Below, in pieces: positions 36,696 through 46,652 of a stretch of DNA of 64,000 bases. The stretch is from positions 372,001 to 436,000 of the forward strand of contig PEDN01001361.1 of the NCBI GenBank assembly GCA_003864495.1. The letters run 5' to 3'. The DNA is from Nemopilema nomurai (taxonomy: Eukaryota; Cnidaria; Scyphozoa; Rhizostomeae; Rhizostomatidae). The translations under genes were made by a program, and so were the position numbers. The notes under the pieces are model-generated. The model made no database searches. It was not told the origin of the DNA and was given only the letters and a program-made list of their open reading frames with translations. Each line of letters starts with the position of its first letter. The first letter of the stretch is position 1.

Positions 36696-36986
36696 CTGTT
36701 TGCTTTGTTCCTGACTATTACCTTCATTTTATTACTCATTGAAAGATTCGGAGAATCCGACGCAAAACCCGACGCTGTTTTGAAAAAATTAACAGTTTCC
36801 GGTGTCAAAGATCAACAGTATCAGAAAGGAGTTGTCATCAACTAGATTTCTATAATATTCTATAATCTTTTCATAGAAGTCGTATATTCAAGGGCACTTC
36901 TTGCCCCCTCTGCCCCTCCTGGAGGAGGGCAGGAGGGGCAGCAGCCCCCCCAGCCCCCCCCCAGGGTAGGCGCCCCTGTCTACGAG

Positions 36987-37959
36987 TTCAACTGTATAGA
37001 ACGTGGGCATTTTCGACAAAACATTGGTTGCTTATGTACGAAGATTGCATTTAAATACCCTAATTTGGAAGACACGCTGCTTGAAAGAAATCTCAATATT
37101 CCGATTTGGAAGACTGCAAAAAGTTTTGCGACCATTCGGAAAAAGCAAACATTGTAAACGATTTCAGGGGAAGAAACATCTTAGAAGTGCAAACAAAGCC
37201 TCAATGACTGCAAATAATGAATGGCGCAGAATTCACGCCGGAAAGTGGATGAATCCATATGCTTCAATGTACCGCCGATTTCTGTAGAAAAAGTTGGGTG
37301 TCAGATTGTGGGCTGGACTGTCTTGACTGGCCCATGTTTTACCACTTGCCAACATTTACTCTTGCGATCTTGATTATGCATGGGGTTATCCGTAAAGCAC
37401 AAATTATGCAAGATTAGTCGCCCCTGCCCCTCTACCAGGTATAGAGAAACAAAAATTTATTTCAAAATCAAACGGACGTAGATTTTTTACCACGCCCCTC
37501 TCTCTATAGATGCTTTATGGATGTCCCCAATCATCTTCTTCGTGGAAGTAGTAAGATATGATAACTCTTGAGTATAATATCATGATGATGCTGTAGCACA
37601 TAAATTTGATTTAGAATAGAAAGATTTTTTAAAATCAATATTTATAGTTTTTAAAATACATTTTTCCTACCTATCCAAAAGAATAACACTGTCCCTGCAA
37701 AAGAAAACAGCACTTGAAGTATAGTAGCCAGAAGCCACCGCCCATTGTCGACCAGTTGCCTGCAAAGTCGCTTCTTTCTTGGCAATGTAATTGTTATGAT
37801 GTTATTTCGTGTATACAAATAAAAAGCAGAAGTTAAAGTGAAAATTTTGTGCCACTGGCACAACTTCGTGGCTCCATTGTATGGTGCCATTATTTTGCCA
37901 TGATCATTATTTGACTGCCCGCACTCAAATTTTTTATCATCATTTTTTATCAATTTTTC
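36987..37959. other. Intergenic, no gene recognised
   Basis: No supported gene between the hAT and piggyBac-like elements. The lower part may contain further decayed piggyBac sequence: a - strand frame at 37651-38004 continues past the recognisable motifs, but I could not match it. Confidence 0.4.
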
Positions 37960-38540
37960 ACCCATATTTGGTGGGTTTTCACGGTAAATATTGTTGGAAA
38001 TCAAGTCTTCCTTACCCTAGTCTGGTACCCAGGGTAAGTCTCCCTCTAAATGCAACTATAGTTTCATCGATAGCACATTACATGTGCCCTTAACAATATG
38101 GGCCTAGCCAGATAGAGTTTGTTGTAGTTTCTTTCTTCCTTACCAGGCATCTTTGCTCTATCATTGGCATGCAAGTACTGCATTATCTTTTCAAGCCTGT
38201 TCCTTGCCATTTTTTGATGAAAAATCCTCCATGATTTCCGCTGAATTCTCTTTCTGTCTAAATCGGGTCTGGTTGCAGGGAAATCTTCTTTCTTGTATGT
38301 AAATTCTTTTTGCTGGCAAGAGTTCCAAAGATCTGCATACTTGGACAAATGCAGATTTATAAAATCTTTTTCTGTTTTTTCACGGCCAAGAAAATTTGTT
38401 CCACCTAGAGGCTCCTTCCCGCAAAAGTTTTTCATAACATCCTTTGTAGGTCGATGTCCGTCTTTTGCACTTCATCATCGTTTGATTCCGACAAACTACA
38501 CTTTGATATTTTTGAAACATCGATATTAGAAAGTTTCCCA
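37960..38540 (-). pseudogene. piggyBac-like transposase remnant
   Basis: Read on the - strand: an acidic stretch near 38460-38540, then a frame at 38435-38064 with FHQKMARNRLEKIMQYLHAND and YNKLYLARP, matching the piggyBac (DDE_Tnp_1_7) region that usually reads like FF...M.RNRFE.IL.FLHF. After a frameshift the catalytic block IDETIVAFRGRLTLG appears at about 38062-38018, then FQQYLP, a stop and KPTKYG, matching the family's Q.MP.KP.K.G block. At least one frameshift and several stops make it inactive. It lies inside an element whose end is at 38868. Confidence 0.8.
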
Positions 38541-38759
38541 AACTTTCTACAAATCTAACAAATCCATCTCTTCATTACTGCTAACAAAGATATCACAAAC
38601 TTGGTTATTCATTGTTGACAAAGTTGGACGACTGAACTTTGAACGATTTTTCTCCCGATTTCAATGCAAAACACAATTTCGCATAGGGACAGAATAATGT
38701 TTTTTCCCTATTGTTTCCTCTATGTTACTGAGCAATCCATGTAGTTTAAAAGGCGTCAA

Positions 38760-38872
38760 ATCAACTCCGGGGGGAAATATGTAAGAAGCATGCGACGTCA
38801 ATTGACGTTTTTGGGGAGCCGAGAAAAACATTCTTCGACGCCAATTGACGTCAACGGGACTGCATGGGTTAA
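38760..38872 (-). mobile_element. 5' terminal region of piggyBac-like element, ending at TTAA
   Basis: On the - strand the end reads TTAA (38869-38872) followed by CCCATGCAGTCCCG. piggyBac elements insert at TTAA and commonly start with CCC. Two palindromic words, ACGTCAATTGACGT near 38797 and GCCAATTGACGTC near 38850, follow within 75 bp as subterminal repeats. The transposase remnant reads inward from this end. The opposite end was not found. Confidence 0.7.
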
Positions 38873-40401
38873 ATATTTGACCCACTTACAAGTACTTTTT
38901 TCAAATGACCTCTTTTTGGCAATTTTTCAAAATTTTATTTGTGCTACGAAATGATTGTGCGATGGGAATAATTTACTTTCTTGCTGTGTGCTACATGATA
39001 GTTTGATGCTTTTGGGAACAAATTTTATCCACTAGCATCTATGCAGTCAAGTCTGATAAGAAGATATTTAAAGAGGACTTCTTGGGAAATTTGTTATTAT
39101 TTTCTTTGTTGCTAGTTACAGAATGAACAATGTTTGTGGTACAAAGCTTATTGCTAGAAACAACGGAAAAACACTTCTGCATACTATATTCTGCAAAAAT
39201 GTTGCGGAGAACATTCGCATCTGTGCACGATTATCATTCATGTTGTTGATTGCAGGAACCACTACAGTAGGTAATAATAGGGGCATACGGGCGCAGTGCC
39301 CTGTGGATGGGGGTATCCGTGGATGGGGGTTTTCCGGGCTTGTTCCCATCTGGCTATAGAAAACATCCATGCTTCTTATATATGTAGACCAGTTGCGATA
39401 AAGTCAACCTTTGGTGAAAATTGATTGGGAATCTCGAAAAATGCTCAGAGCTGGAGATTAAATGTAATAAACAAACCCCTTGTACCAAGAGGCAGGATAA
39501 TGCTCCCCCTCTTCATAAAAAGCTTGGACTGATCAATCAGTTAGTGAAAGCTTTGGGCAAATATGGGGAGTGCTTCAGATACATATGCCAATCTCTTTCT
39601 GGATTGATTATTGGAAAACTTAAAGCAGGGACTTCTTGGTGGGATGCTTGATGGACCTGACATCCGAAAAAATTTTCAAAGATGACAACTGGCGGGTGCG
39701 TGGCGGGGTTTTGTTGGAGAGAACTTTAATAACCCTGCTAATAGGAGAGCCACAAACTTCGATTTTCGGGCGCCAGTTGCAAGAGATTGGACTAGCAAAT
39801 TAACATGACAAGAATAACGTCATAAATTATTAGATGTGTGATGTGATTGGCTCATTGGCAAGAAACAGTAAATCAAGGGATGAAAAATTTAAACAATTTA
39901 AGAAAAAAGATATCAATGACCAAACAATTGATGAATGGAGAAAGCAGTTTACGCATTGAATTTCCATTTTCTTACTTGTAAATGTTTTAGAAAATGACCC
40001 TAGTTGAAATGGGTTGGCCTTTGATTAGAAAAGTTATTAGATCGGACCGGGCAATTGGCTGGTATGGAATACTGGCCTGAAACTTCAGTTGCCATTTCCT
40101 CTGAACTACTGCAGTGGTCCATAAAATATTCGAATTTGTCCAGCGAACATTTCATAAATACATATCTGCACTGCGCTACCACCCGTCTCTTTTGTTGCGC
40201 CGTGTTCTTTTTACTAGTGTTTGCCTTCAGAACCGCACCTCCACCTGCTCTAGAATCTTTCACGAGCAGGTTGTGTTGTGACGTTGCTCACTATCTTTAC
40301 TTCCCAGGCCCTTTGGCAGTGAAGGTTTTGGTGGTGAAGCACAATTGAACATTAGTATTTTGCCCGAAGCAAATAAGGGAAGGGAGCCGATAGTTAACAA
40401 A
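38873..40401. other. Intergenic / probable SERF promoter region
   Basis: No gene recognised. Two overlapping opposite-strand frames near 40000-40348 have no known domain. A small direct repeat GTGGATGGGGGT occurs twice at about 39302-39330. The last few hundred bases probably include the promoter and 5'UTR of the SERF gene. Confidence 0.4.
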
Positions 40402-43400
40402 ATGACACGTAAGTGAACTTGCATACCTTTTCTACTGTAATGCTTTTTATCCTCCCGGTGATTTCTTTGTACCGTTTTCACCAAGCAGACAAATACTTTT
40501 TCATGAACGACATTGTTTTGTGAGTAGGCCTAAAAGGACGAGAGTTTTGCCTTCAAGCCAAAACATCACAAAAAAGCAGGGAAAAGGGTTAAATAATTTT
40601 GTAGATATCACTTCGTTATTCTCTTTTTGCAGCCGATGTTAGCAGAAGAAATTTTTTGGCCTATATTTTTCATAAACATCTCTTCGTTCAATGTTGTTCC
40701 TTGCAATGCTACGAAAAATATGACATCAATGGATTTGGCAAATCCTAAATGACCAAAGTGCAGCCAATTAAATTTAAGATGAAATTCGTTTTTTAGTAGC
40801 TTCTTTTTCTACGTGCTTGCCTATCATGTAAAGATAGCCTTTTCTTTGTGATTAATTGATTTTGGTGTTAAGTAGTGTCAGGGCATAAAAACGCCAAGTG
40901 CTTTTGGTTTTCACAAAAATAGTAACTTTCGAGTGCCATTAGCAGCGCAAAGTAAAAGCACTTTCATGAGTCAGTTTAAAGCTCGTGTAGTTTGACCAAT
41001 AGACTAACAGGTACCAGTAAGATCACCCCATCTAAATGTGGAATCTTTCTCCTTGTTATTTCAGTGTATATGAGCATAATTTAACAAGCAAAACATTATA
41101 TAACTTAGCATGGCATGACACAACATAGAATGACTAATGTAAATAAGCATGGTCTAAGATAAAATAACATACAACATAACATACAACATGACATATAACT
41201 TAACACAACATAACATACAATACATAACATAAAATAGCATAATGTAAATCATAATATTTCACAACATATTGATATTTTTATCTTTTATATAGGTTTTTGT
41301 CCTTCTAATGTTTAGGCAATACAATGTTTTAGTTCACCATTGCATAAATTACTTGAGAAAAGGCTACAATTAACTGTTGGCTCTTGACTAAAAACATTAA
41401 ATAGTAAGTCAATGAATTTGTTGCAAATTTGTATTTCATACCAGGCCTTACCATGATATCTAGCAGATTTGGGTTGCCTGGCACTTCCTTGAGCAACTGC
41501 TCAAGATAAACACCTCTTATGGGCAAGAATGAACTGAAATATACCAGGGCTGTCTAAATAATTGAGATAAAAGTAAAGACTATATCACAAGAAACAGAGT
41601 GGTTTTTCTAAGTAAAATGTGAAAATCGTAAGTGGTTGCTTGCATCAAAGTAAAAAACTCGCACTTCTGACTGAAAATTATTAAATAGATAAATACAACT
41701 TTTGATCTAAAGTTTTTCATAATTAGGCTAAACTATGCTGACCACGAAATTGCTGTATTAAACAAGAGCAACGTTTTCAAGGGTAGCTTTTAATGATATA
41801 ATCAAGTTCTTTTTGTTAAATTATTTTTAGGTGGAAATCAGCGTGAGCTTGCAAGAGCCAAGAATCAAAAGAAGTTGCAACAACAGGCAAAATCTAAAAC
41901 TTCAGGAGGTGATACAACTAAGAAGAAGGAAAGGTATATATAATTGTTTTCTTTTTGGTTTTATATTTCCACTAATTATCATGTTGTGAGAGATGTGTGC
42001 AAAATCATCAGTCTATGTATACATCAAATAGATATACCCAAACTACTCTGTCAGGCATACATATTTGTGAATATTTTTACAAATTTCTTATTCATTATTT
42101 TTAGAGACTATTTCTTCTAGACATTAGTTTTCATTGAAGAAGTTCTCCTTATTAGTGGCGAAGAAGGTCTTTTTGGTCTCCTCTTCAAAGCTTCTAATCA
42201 GGATCCTATAGCTGCTTATCAACATGTTTCGCAGTGTATTTAAAAAGTCAAGAACAAAAAAGTTTCAACTTCGAGCATAGCCAAGTTTGCCTTGGCTACA
42301 TGTCATTGTCCTGTGCAAATTGGTGAAGTGTTAGCTTTGTTTCCTTGTGTGATGATATTTGGGGGACATTTATTTTGAAGGAAAAGTATTTTGAAACTGA
42401 AATGTTATAAATTTAGACAAAGAAAATATGTTGTTTACTAAAGATGTTAATGTTCCATCTTATGGTGACCAAGCATCTTGAATTCCTCATCACTCCCTGA
42501 CATTGACAAGTCATCAGTTGATGAAGCTTAGATTATGTCTTAATAATGAATCTGAAAAAGTGATAAATTTTACATGGCATGAAATGTCATCTATTGTCAT
42601 CAAGAATCACTTCTGGCAATTGTAGGAGTATTTGATATATTCAGTTCTTTTTCATAATTGCAACTGTATCCTTCCCTTGTTACATCATACCAGCAACGTA
42701 AATTCTATGAAAAGATGCCTTCTCTTTCCCAGTCATTGTTGTTTGGAAACATAGGCAGGTGGCAAGTCTAATTTTTCTGGCCATTATAGTAAATATTTAG
42801 GTGAAAGTATCAGGTTGGTCCCAAGTGAAGTAACAGCATAATGAGTTCAAATGTGGCAAGTGGGGGTTTTGTCAAGCAGTAACACTAGTCAAGCATTGTC
42901 CTAACACTATTGCACAAAACATTGGGAATAATGCAAAAAACTTTCATCTGATGGGTGGATAAAATATACTAAGAATAACTGAGGAGGATCCAAAGTGCAA
43001 AAGTTTAGATATTTTATCATTAGGCTGTTGAAGTTTAGAAAAATGCTTACCATAAATGACAAAATTGGTGCCTGGGATGTTTATTTGAAAATGAGCTTTT
43101 ACAGGGGATGCTTATATGACAGGGGTAGTCAATTCAGCAGGGGTGCTTACTAAATTTTGCTCATACCATGCAAGGGAGAAAATTTAACTCCAGTATTTTC
43201 CAGTTTTTTCAATTTCAAAAACAATTTCCTCTTCATGGTCTGCATCAACCATTAGAGAAGGAGGCTCTGCTATTTCAAAATCATTTTCCTCAATTTTAAT
43301 AGGGTCAACATCTCTTTTGGTTAAAATTGAAATTGGCTTTTTAATTTGCCTCTGCTGAATATTTAAAGATATAAAGAGATGTTGTCACTTTCAGGTTGCT

Positions 43401-44629
43401 CATAGTAAGCTAAGATCACTAAATGACCAATAATAAAATGATTTCCTATTTTGAAGTATATTGAAATACATGTTAACCATAAAATAGTTGTTTTTACTAA
43501 GTTAAAAACAGTGCACAGTCCCTGTTTTTTCTTGGGGGCAATTTTTCAAGCAGGGGACACTTATTTGAAAAATTGCTAATTTGGCAGGGGTGTTTTTTTG
43601 GCAGGGGGCACAAATTTTGTCATTTACGGTATTTATACTATCTAATTTTATATCAGATTCATTGGAAAATAGTTAGCCCTTTGGACATAGGATCATGGCT
43701 GGGCTAATGACAAATCAACCCTACAATTTTAATCAGAGAAAAGGTAAATGTAGCAAATGATGTTAACAACTTAGTGACATAAGGGTCTGCTGAAACCAAA
43801 CACCCAAGTTTCATCAGAAGGAACTAGATAATATCTTTTAATGAATCTATGCTTCCAGGCAGATTGAGAAATAATGGTGTTTTAACATTGATTTCTTTAT
43901 TGTTTATGGTTTTGCTTTTTAACCTTTTGAGTTTGAAATAACAGCTCATTGTATTAACTAGGTGTATATCTGTGTTTGTGTTGTGACGAAAGTATGTCTC
44001 TAAAATTGCTATTCAGTTGTACCCTACCATAAAAATTTGGACAATGGAGAAACCGCTTGAAAAACGCATTTCAGCTCTTTAGCTTTTCCTTTGGCCATTA
44101 TAGCAAGAACTTATTGTTCTCGAAATATAAACTATGAGAATCTGGCTGGTTTAGTTTACCTTAAGCCATACTAGTTTATGACCTGCACAGAAAAGATTCA
44201 ACCATGCTTGTTGGTAGGATAATTTGTTGTGTGTTGCAACTATGATTTGATTAACCAAAATATGTAGCAGCACAGGAGAGGAGGACAACAATAGAGTGTC
44301 AACAATAACAAAACTGTTTGGAGGCATTGGGAAAAATAGTTTGAAAGTTTCTGTCTAAACTTTTGCTTCACAATGTTTTATCCAGTGGCTATTTGTGCTA
44401 ATTTAGTTTGTGTCATTTTTGGATATTTTTATTGCTTGCTTCAAGGTATCAAAAGAAGGCTAGGTATGGGAGTTTTATTTATAGTTATAAGCTTTTAGCT
44501 AGTCATCCAGATCTTGATTATGTCAAACCTTTATGAATGTGTTATGTCTCTTTCAGAGATGCTGATATCATGAGGCAAAAGCAAAAAGCAGCAGCAGAAA
44601 AGAAAGATGAAGCAAGTGGGGGGAACTGA
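40402..44629 (+). CDS. SERF: SERF / 4F5 family small EDRK-rich factor, 3 exons
   Basis: A 60-residue, highly charged, largely disordered protein. Exon 1 gives only ATGACAC (40402-40408, donor GTAAGT). Exon 2 is 41831-41933 and exon 3 is 44557-44629, ending TGA. The phases fit: MTR completes across intron 1, giving MTRGNQRELARAKNQKK, the signature start of the 4F5 family. Exon 3 gives DADIMRQKQKAAAEKKDEA, matching SERF2's DSEIMQQKQKKANEKKEE. Human SERF2 is 59 residues. Family members (SERF1/2, worm MOAG-4) bind nucleic acids and influence amyloid aggregation; that knowledge comes from the family. An 18-nt optional exon may lie at 44446-44463. I cannot assign it to SERF1 or SERF2. Confidence 0.9.
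41155..41250. repeat. Degenerate ATAACATACA repeat in SERF intron 1
   Basis: A low-complexity stretch of AACATA and ATAACATACAAC units, imperfect and of variable spacing. Confidence 0.8.
43050..43629. mobile_element. TA-flanked MITE in SERF intron 2, about 580 bp
   Basis: The left end is CCATAAATGACAAAATTGG and the right end, reverse complemented, is CCGTAAATGACAAAATTTG. Two mismatches appear in the first 19 bases, and both ends continue into GTGCC. TA dinucleotides flank both ends (43048-43049 and 43630-43631), as for the Tc1/mariner/pogo superfamily. Subterminal motifs GCAGGGG.. recur inside in both outer parts. No transposase. Confidence 0.75.
44446..44463 (+). other. Candidate 18-nt microexon of the SERF gene
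   Basis: A pyrimidine-rich tract ending TTGCTTCAAG precedes it and GTATGG follows. Its 18 nt keep the frame between exons 2 and 3 and would insert RYQKKA, basic residues like the rest of the protein. The splice signals are acceptable but not strong; exon 2 to exon 3 joins equally well without it. Confidence 0.35.
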
Positions 44630-45378
44630 CACCTACCTTACAATCAAGATTTATGCAATCATTCATTGCTAAGAACTGTCAAGTTATGCAGTGAAATCAG
44701 AACTGTTTATAGTAGTGTAGGGTTTATAGAAGATGTGCTGTATTTTGACAAGTAACTGTATTATTCAAGCACACTTTTTGGTGTTTTCCTATGGTAAACT
44801 TAAATAATTTAATTTTGGCTTACAAGTGTTTTTTACTGCGTACAGATCTTAAGTGAATGAAAGTACAGAATGTTCAGGCTGGAGTAAAGTTGCTATCATA
44901 ATTGCTTTTGGGGTGAGTCAAAAGTTCAGTTGATGATCGAGTATGTTTATGAAACTTCTGAATCAAGTCAGTTATAGTGAAATTTCAGTTGTTGATGTCA
45001 GTGGGTAAACCATCTTGCCTTAGCAACGATCGGCAAATGGGCCAGGCAAGCAACAGAGTGAACATAGAGAAAAGACATGAGAGCAATTGGCTGGCACTGG
45101 TCAGATGGTAGTCTCATAAGATTCTCAAGCATGAGAATGTAAAAGGGGGACGATTACCAGAAGCGTCTTTAAGGCTACGAGATGATAATAAGATCGTTTT
45201 CTTCTTGGTGTTCAGGGTGTTCACGTTTCTTTGCACGAAAGTAATGCCTATAATTTCAATTTTAATAACTTAAATATTCAGTTCAGTTTCATTCGTTTTT
45301 CAGAACATAAAAGAATTTCGATTTTGAATCATAAAATAATTTCTGTATGATTTGCTCAACACCTGAAGATCTCTTATG
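44630..45378. other. SERF 3' flank
   Basis: Probably includes the 3'UTR of SERF. I saw no canonical AATAAA in it. No gene recognised. Confidence 0.4.
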
Positions 45379-45380
45379 TA

Positions 45381-45918
45381 CACTACCGTTCAAAAAGTCT
45401 TGGGACGATTCGAAGTTTCGAATCTTCTGGCGAATGAAAACAATTTAAGGCAATCAAAAAATGTATTTTTTGAAAACAATACTGGAAATTCTGGCGTCTG
45501 GAAATTATTCGGTCTGCCAACCCTTAGCAAATCTTTCACGGTTACAAGTTTAAGGAACTTTTTGCATACAGCAAAAGCTGCATTCTTTGAGCAGCCCACA
45601 ATTGATGCAGTTTCTTGCTAGCTTTTACCGTTATTTTTATAAAAGATAATTTCCAGGCGCTTCTCGTATGATATTTCACGACGTTTGATAACCTCCATAT
45701 TCATGTTTCTGGCCTAGAAAATTTTTACAGTTAACCTTTTTCGAATAATGTGGCGAAATTGAAATACTTTGAAACATGAACAATGTCTGATGAAAGTTTC
45801 ATGGAAATAGCCGGTCGTCGTACTCAATAAGAGAGGATCAAATGCATGTTTTTTAAAGCTTTTATCATAAGCGTCTTTCGAGACTTCGAATCGTCCCAAG
45901 ACTTTTTGAACGGTAGTG
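45381..45918. mobile_element. Tc1/mariner-type MITE, 538 bp, perfect 36-bp TIRs
   Basis: The first 36 bases (45381-45416) are exactly the reverse complement of the last 36 (45883-45918); both begin CACTACCGTTCAAAAAGTCT. TA flanks each side (45379-45380 and 45919-45920), the target duplication of Tc1/mariner elements, whose ends often read CACTACCGTTCAAAAGT. Frames on both strands (45376-45621, 45390-45599) are mirror products of the repeats, with no transposase motif. Perfect ends suggest recent insertion driven by an element elsewhere. Confidence 0.9.
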
Positions 45919-45920
45919 TA

Positions 45921-46652
45921 TTAAACGAAACTTTGTGAAAGCAACAGAGCAGAAAGTAGAATGGAATGCCCCCTTTACAGAAAGTGTTCAACTATATATT
46001 TTAATTATTAGACTTGATTCTTTTCTGTGGTCAGTTACTTGATTTCCAAATAGTAGTTCAAGTGGGTTTGTTTTTTGCCATCCCTTTTTGGTCTCACTCT
46101 CACATAGGCTATCTATGCCCTTTTCCCTCCTCAAAACAGACCTGAATCCTTGAATAAAGGTTATTCAGGCGTTTCATTGTTGCCTATAACTATGTGATGG
46201 TGACATCAGAAAGAGATATAGGAGATTCATTAAAGCGATTCGTTGAACTCTTTTAAATGCAAGCAAATTTACTCTACACTTTGAAATGTTTGCATATTGG
46301 GGATGTTCAAGTACAATTGACGCACTGTTGCTTAGAAACAGTGACTGTTTTCAAAGCGAAGGATCAAAGGTTTTACTTCGTGGTTGTTGCTGTGGCCGTG
46401 TCGTTTGTCGCGTCCCCCTTCGCCAAGAACGAGTTGCTGGCATCGCCGCGTTGCTGATTTCAAAGAATTTGGAATGCATCCAGAGTAGGCATTATCATTT
46501 TACTTCAAATGCAAAGCCCTAAACTTCAACAACAGGCAAATTGGTCGACCATCCGTTCTTTGTTTACACACTGTTTCGTTTTACTGAGGAGGTGAACTCT
46601 CGAAGTCCTCTTTCTACAAAGACCCTCAAGAGCTTTTCGGGCGACCCCTGCC
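45921..46652. other. Intergenic / probable promoter of the coiled-coil gene
   Basis: No gene recognised. A GC-richer stretch at 46370-46450 and the last about 100 bases likely contribute the 5'UTR and promoter. An AATAAA occurs near 46153 but is 1.5 kb past the SERF stop. Confidence 0.35.

Larger units (their letters stand above)
33560..36978 (-). mobile_element. Complete hAT transposon, 3,419 bp
   Basis: The left end is CAGGGACGCCT. The right end, reverse complemented, is CAGGGGCGCCT, which agrees at 10 of 11 positions. The flanking octamers CCTACGAG (33552-33559) and TCTACGAG (36979-36986) match at 7 of 8 positions, the 8-bp duplication expected of hAT elements. Both subterminal regions carry GGGCAGGAGGGGCAG. 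The element contains one intact transposase gene on the - strand and nothing else recognisable. Intact ends, duplication and reading frame together indicate recent insertion. Confidence 0.9.

Noticed and set aside
44926..44965. C/D snoRNA-like TGATGA...CTGA downstream of SERF
   Set aside because: The boxes are too close together, there is no terminal stem, and it is not in an intron.
45376..45621. Open frames in the 538-bp Tc1/mariner MITE as a transposase
   Set aside because: Too short, no helix-turn-helix or DDE motif, and mirrored on the other strand by the inverted repeats.
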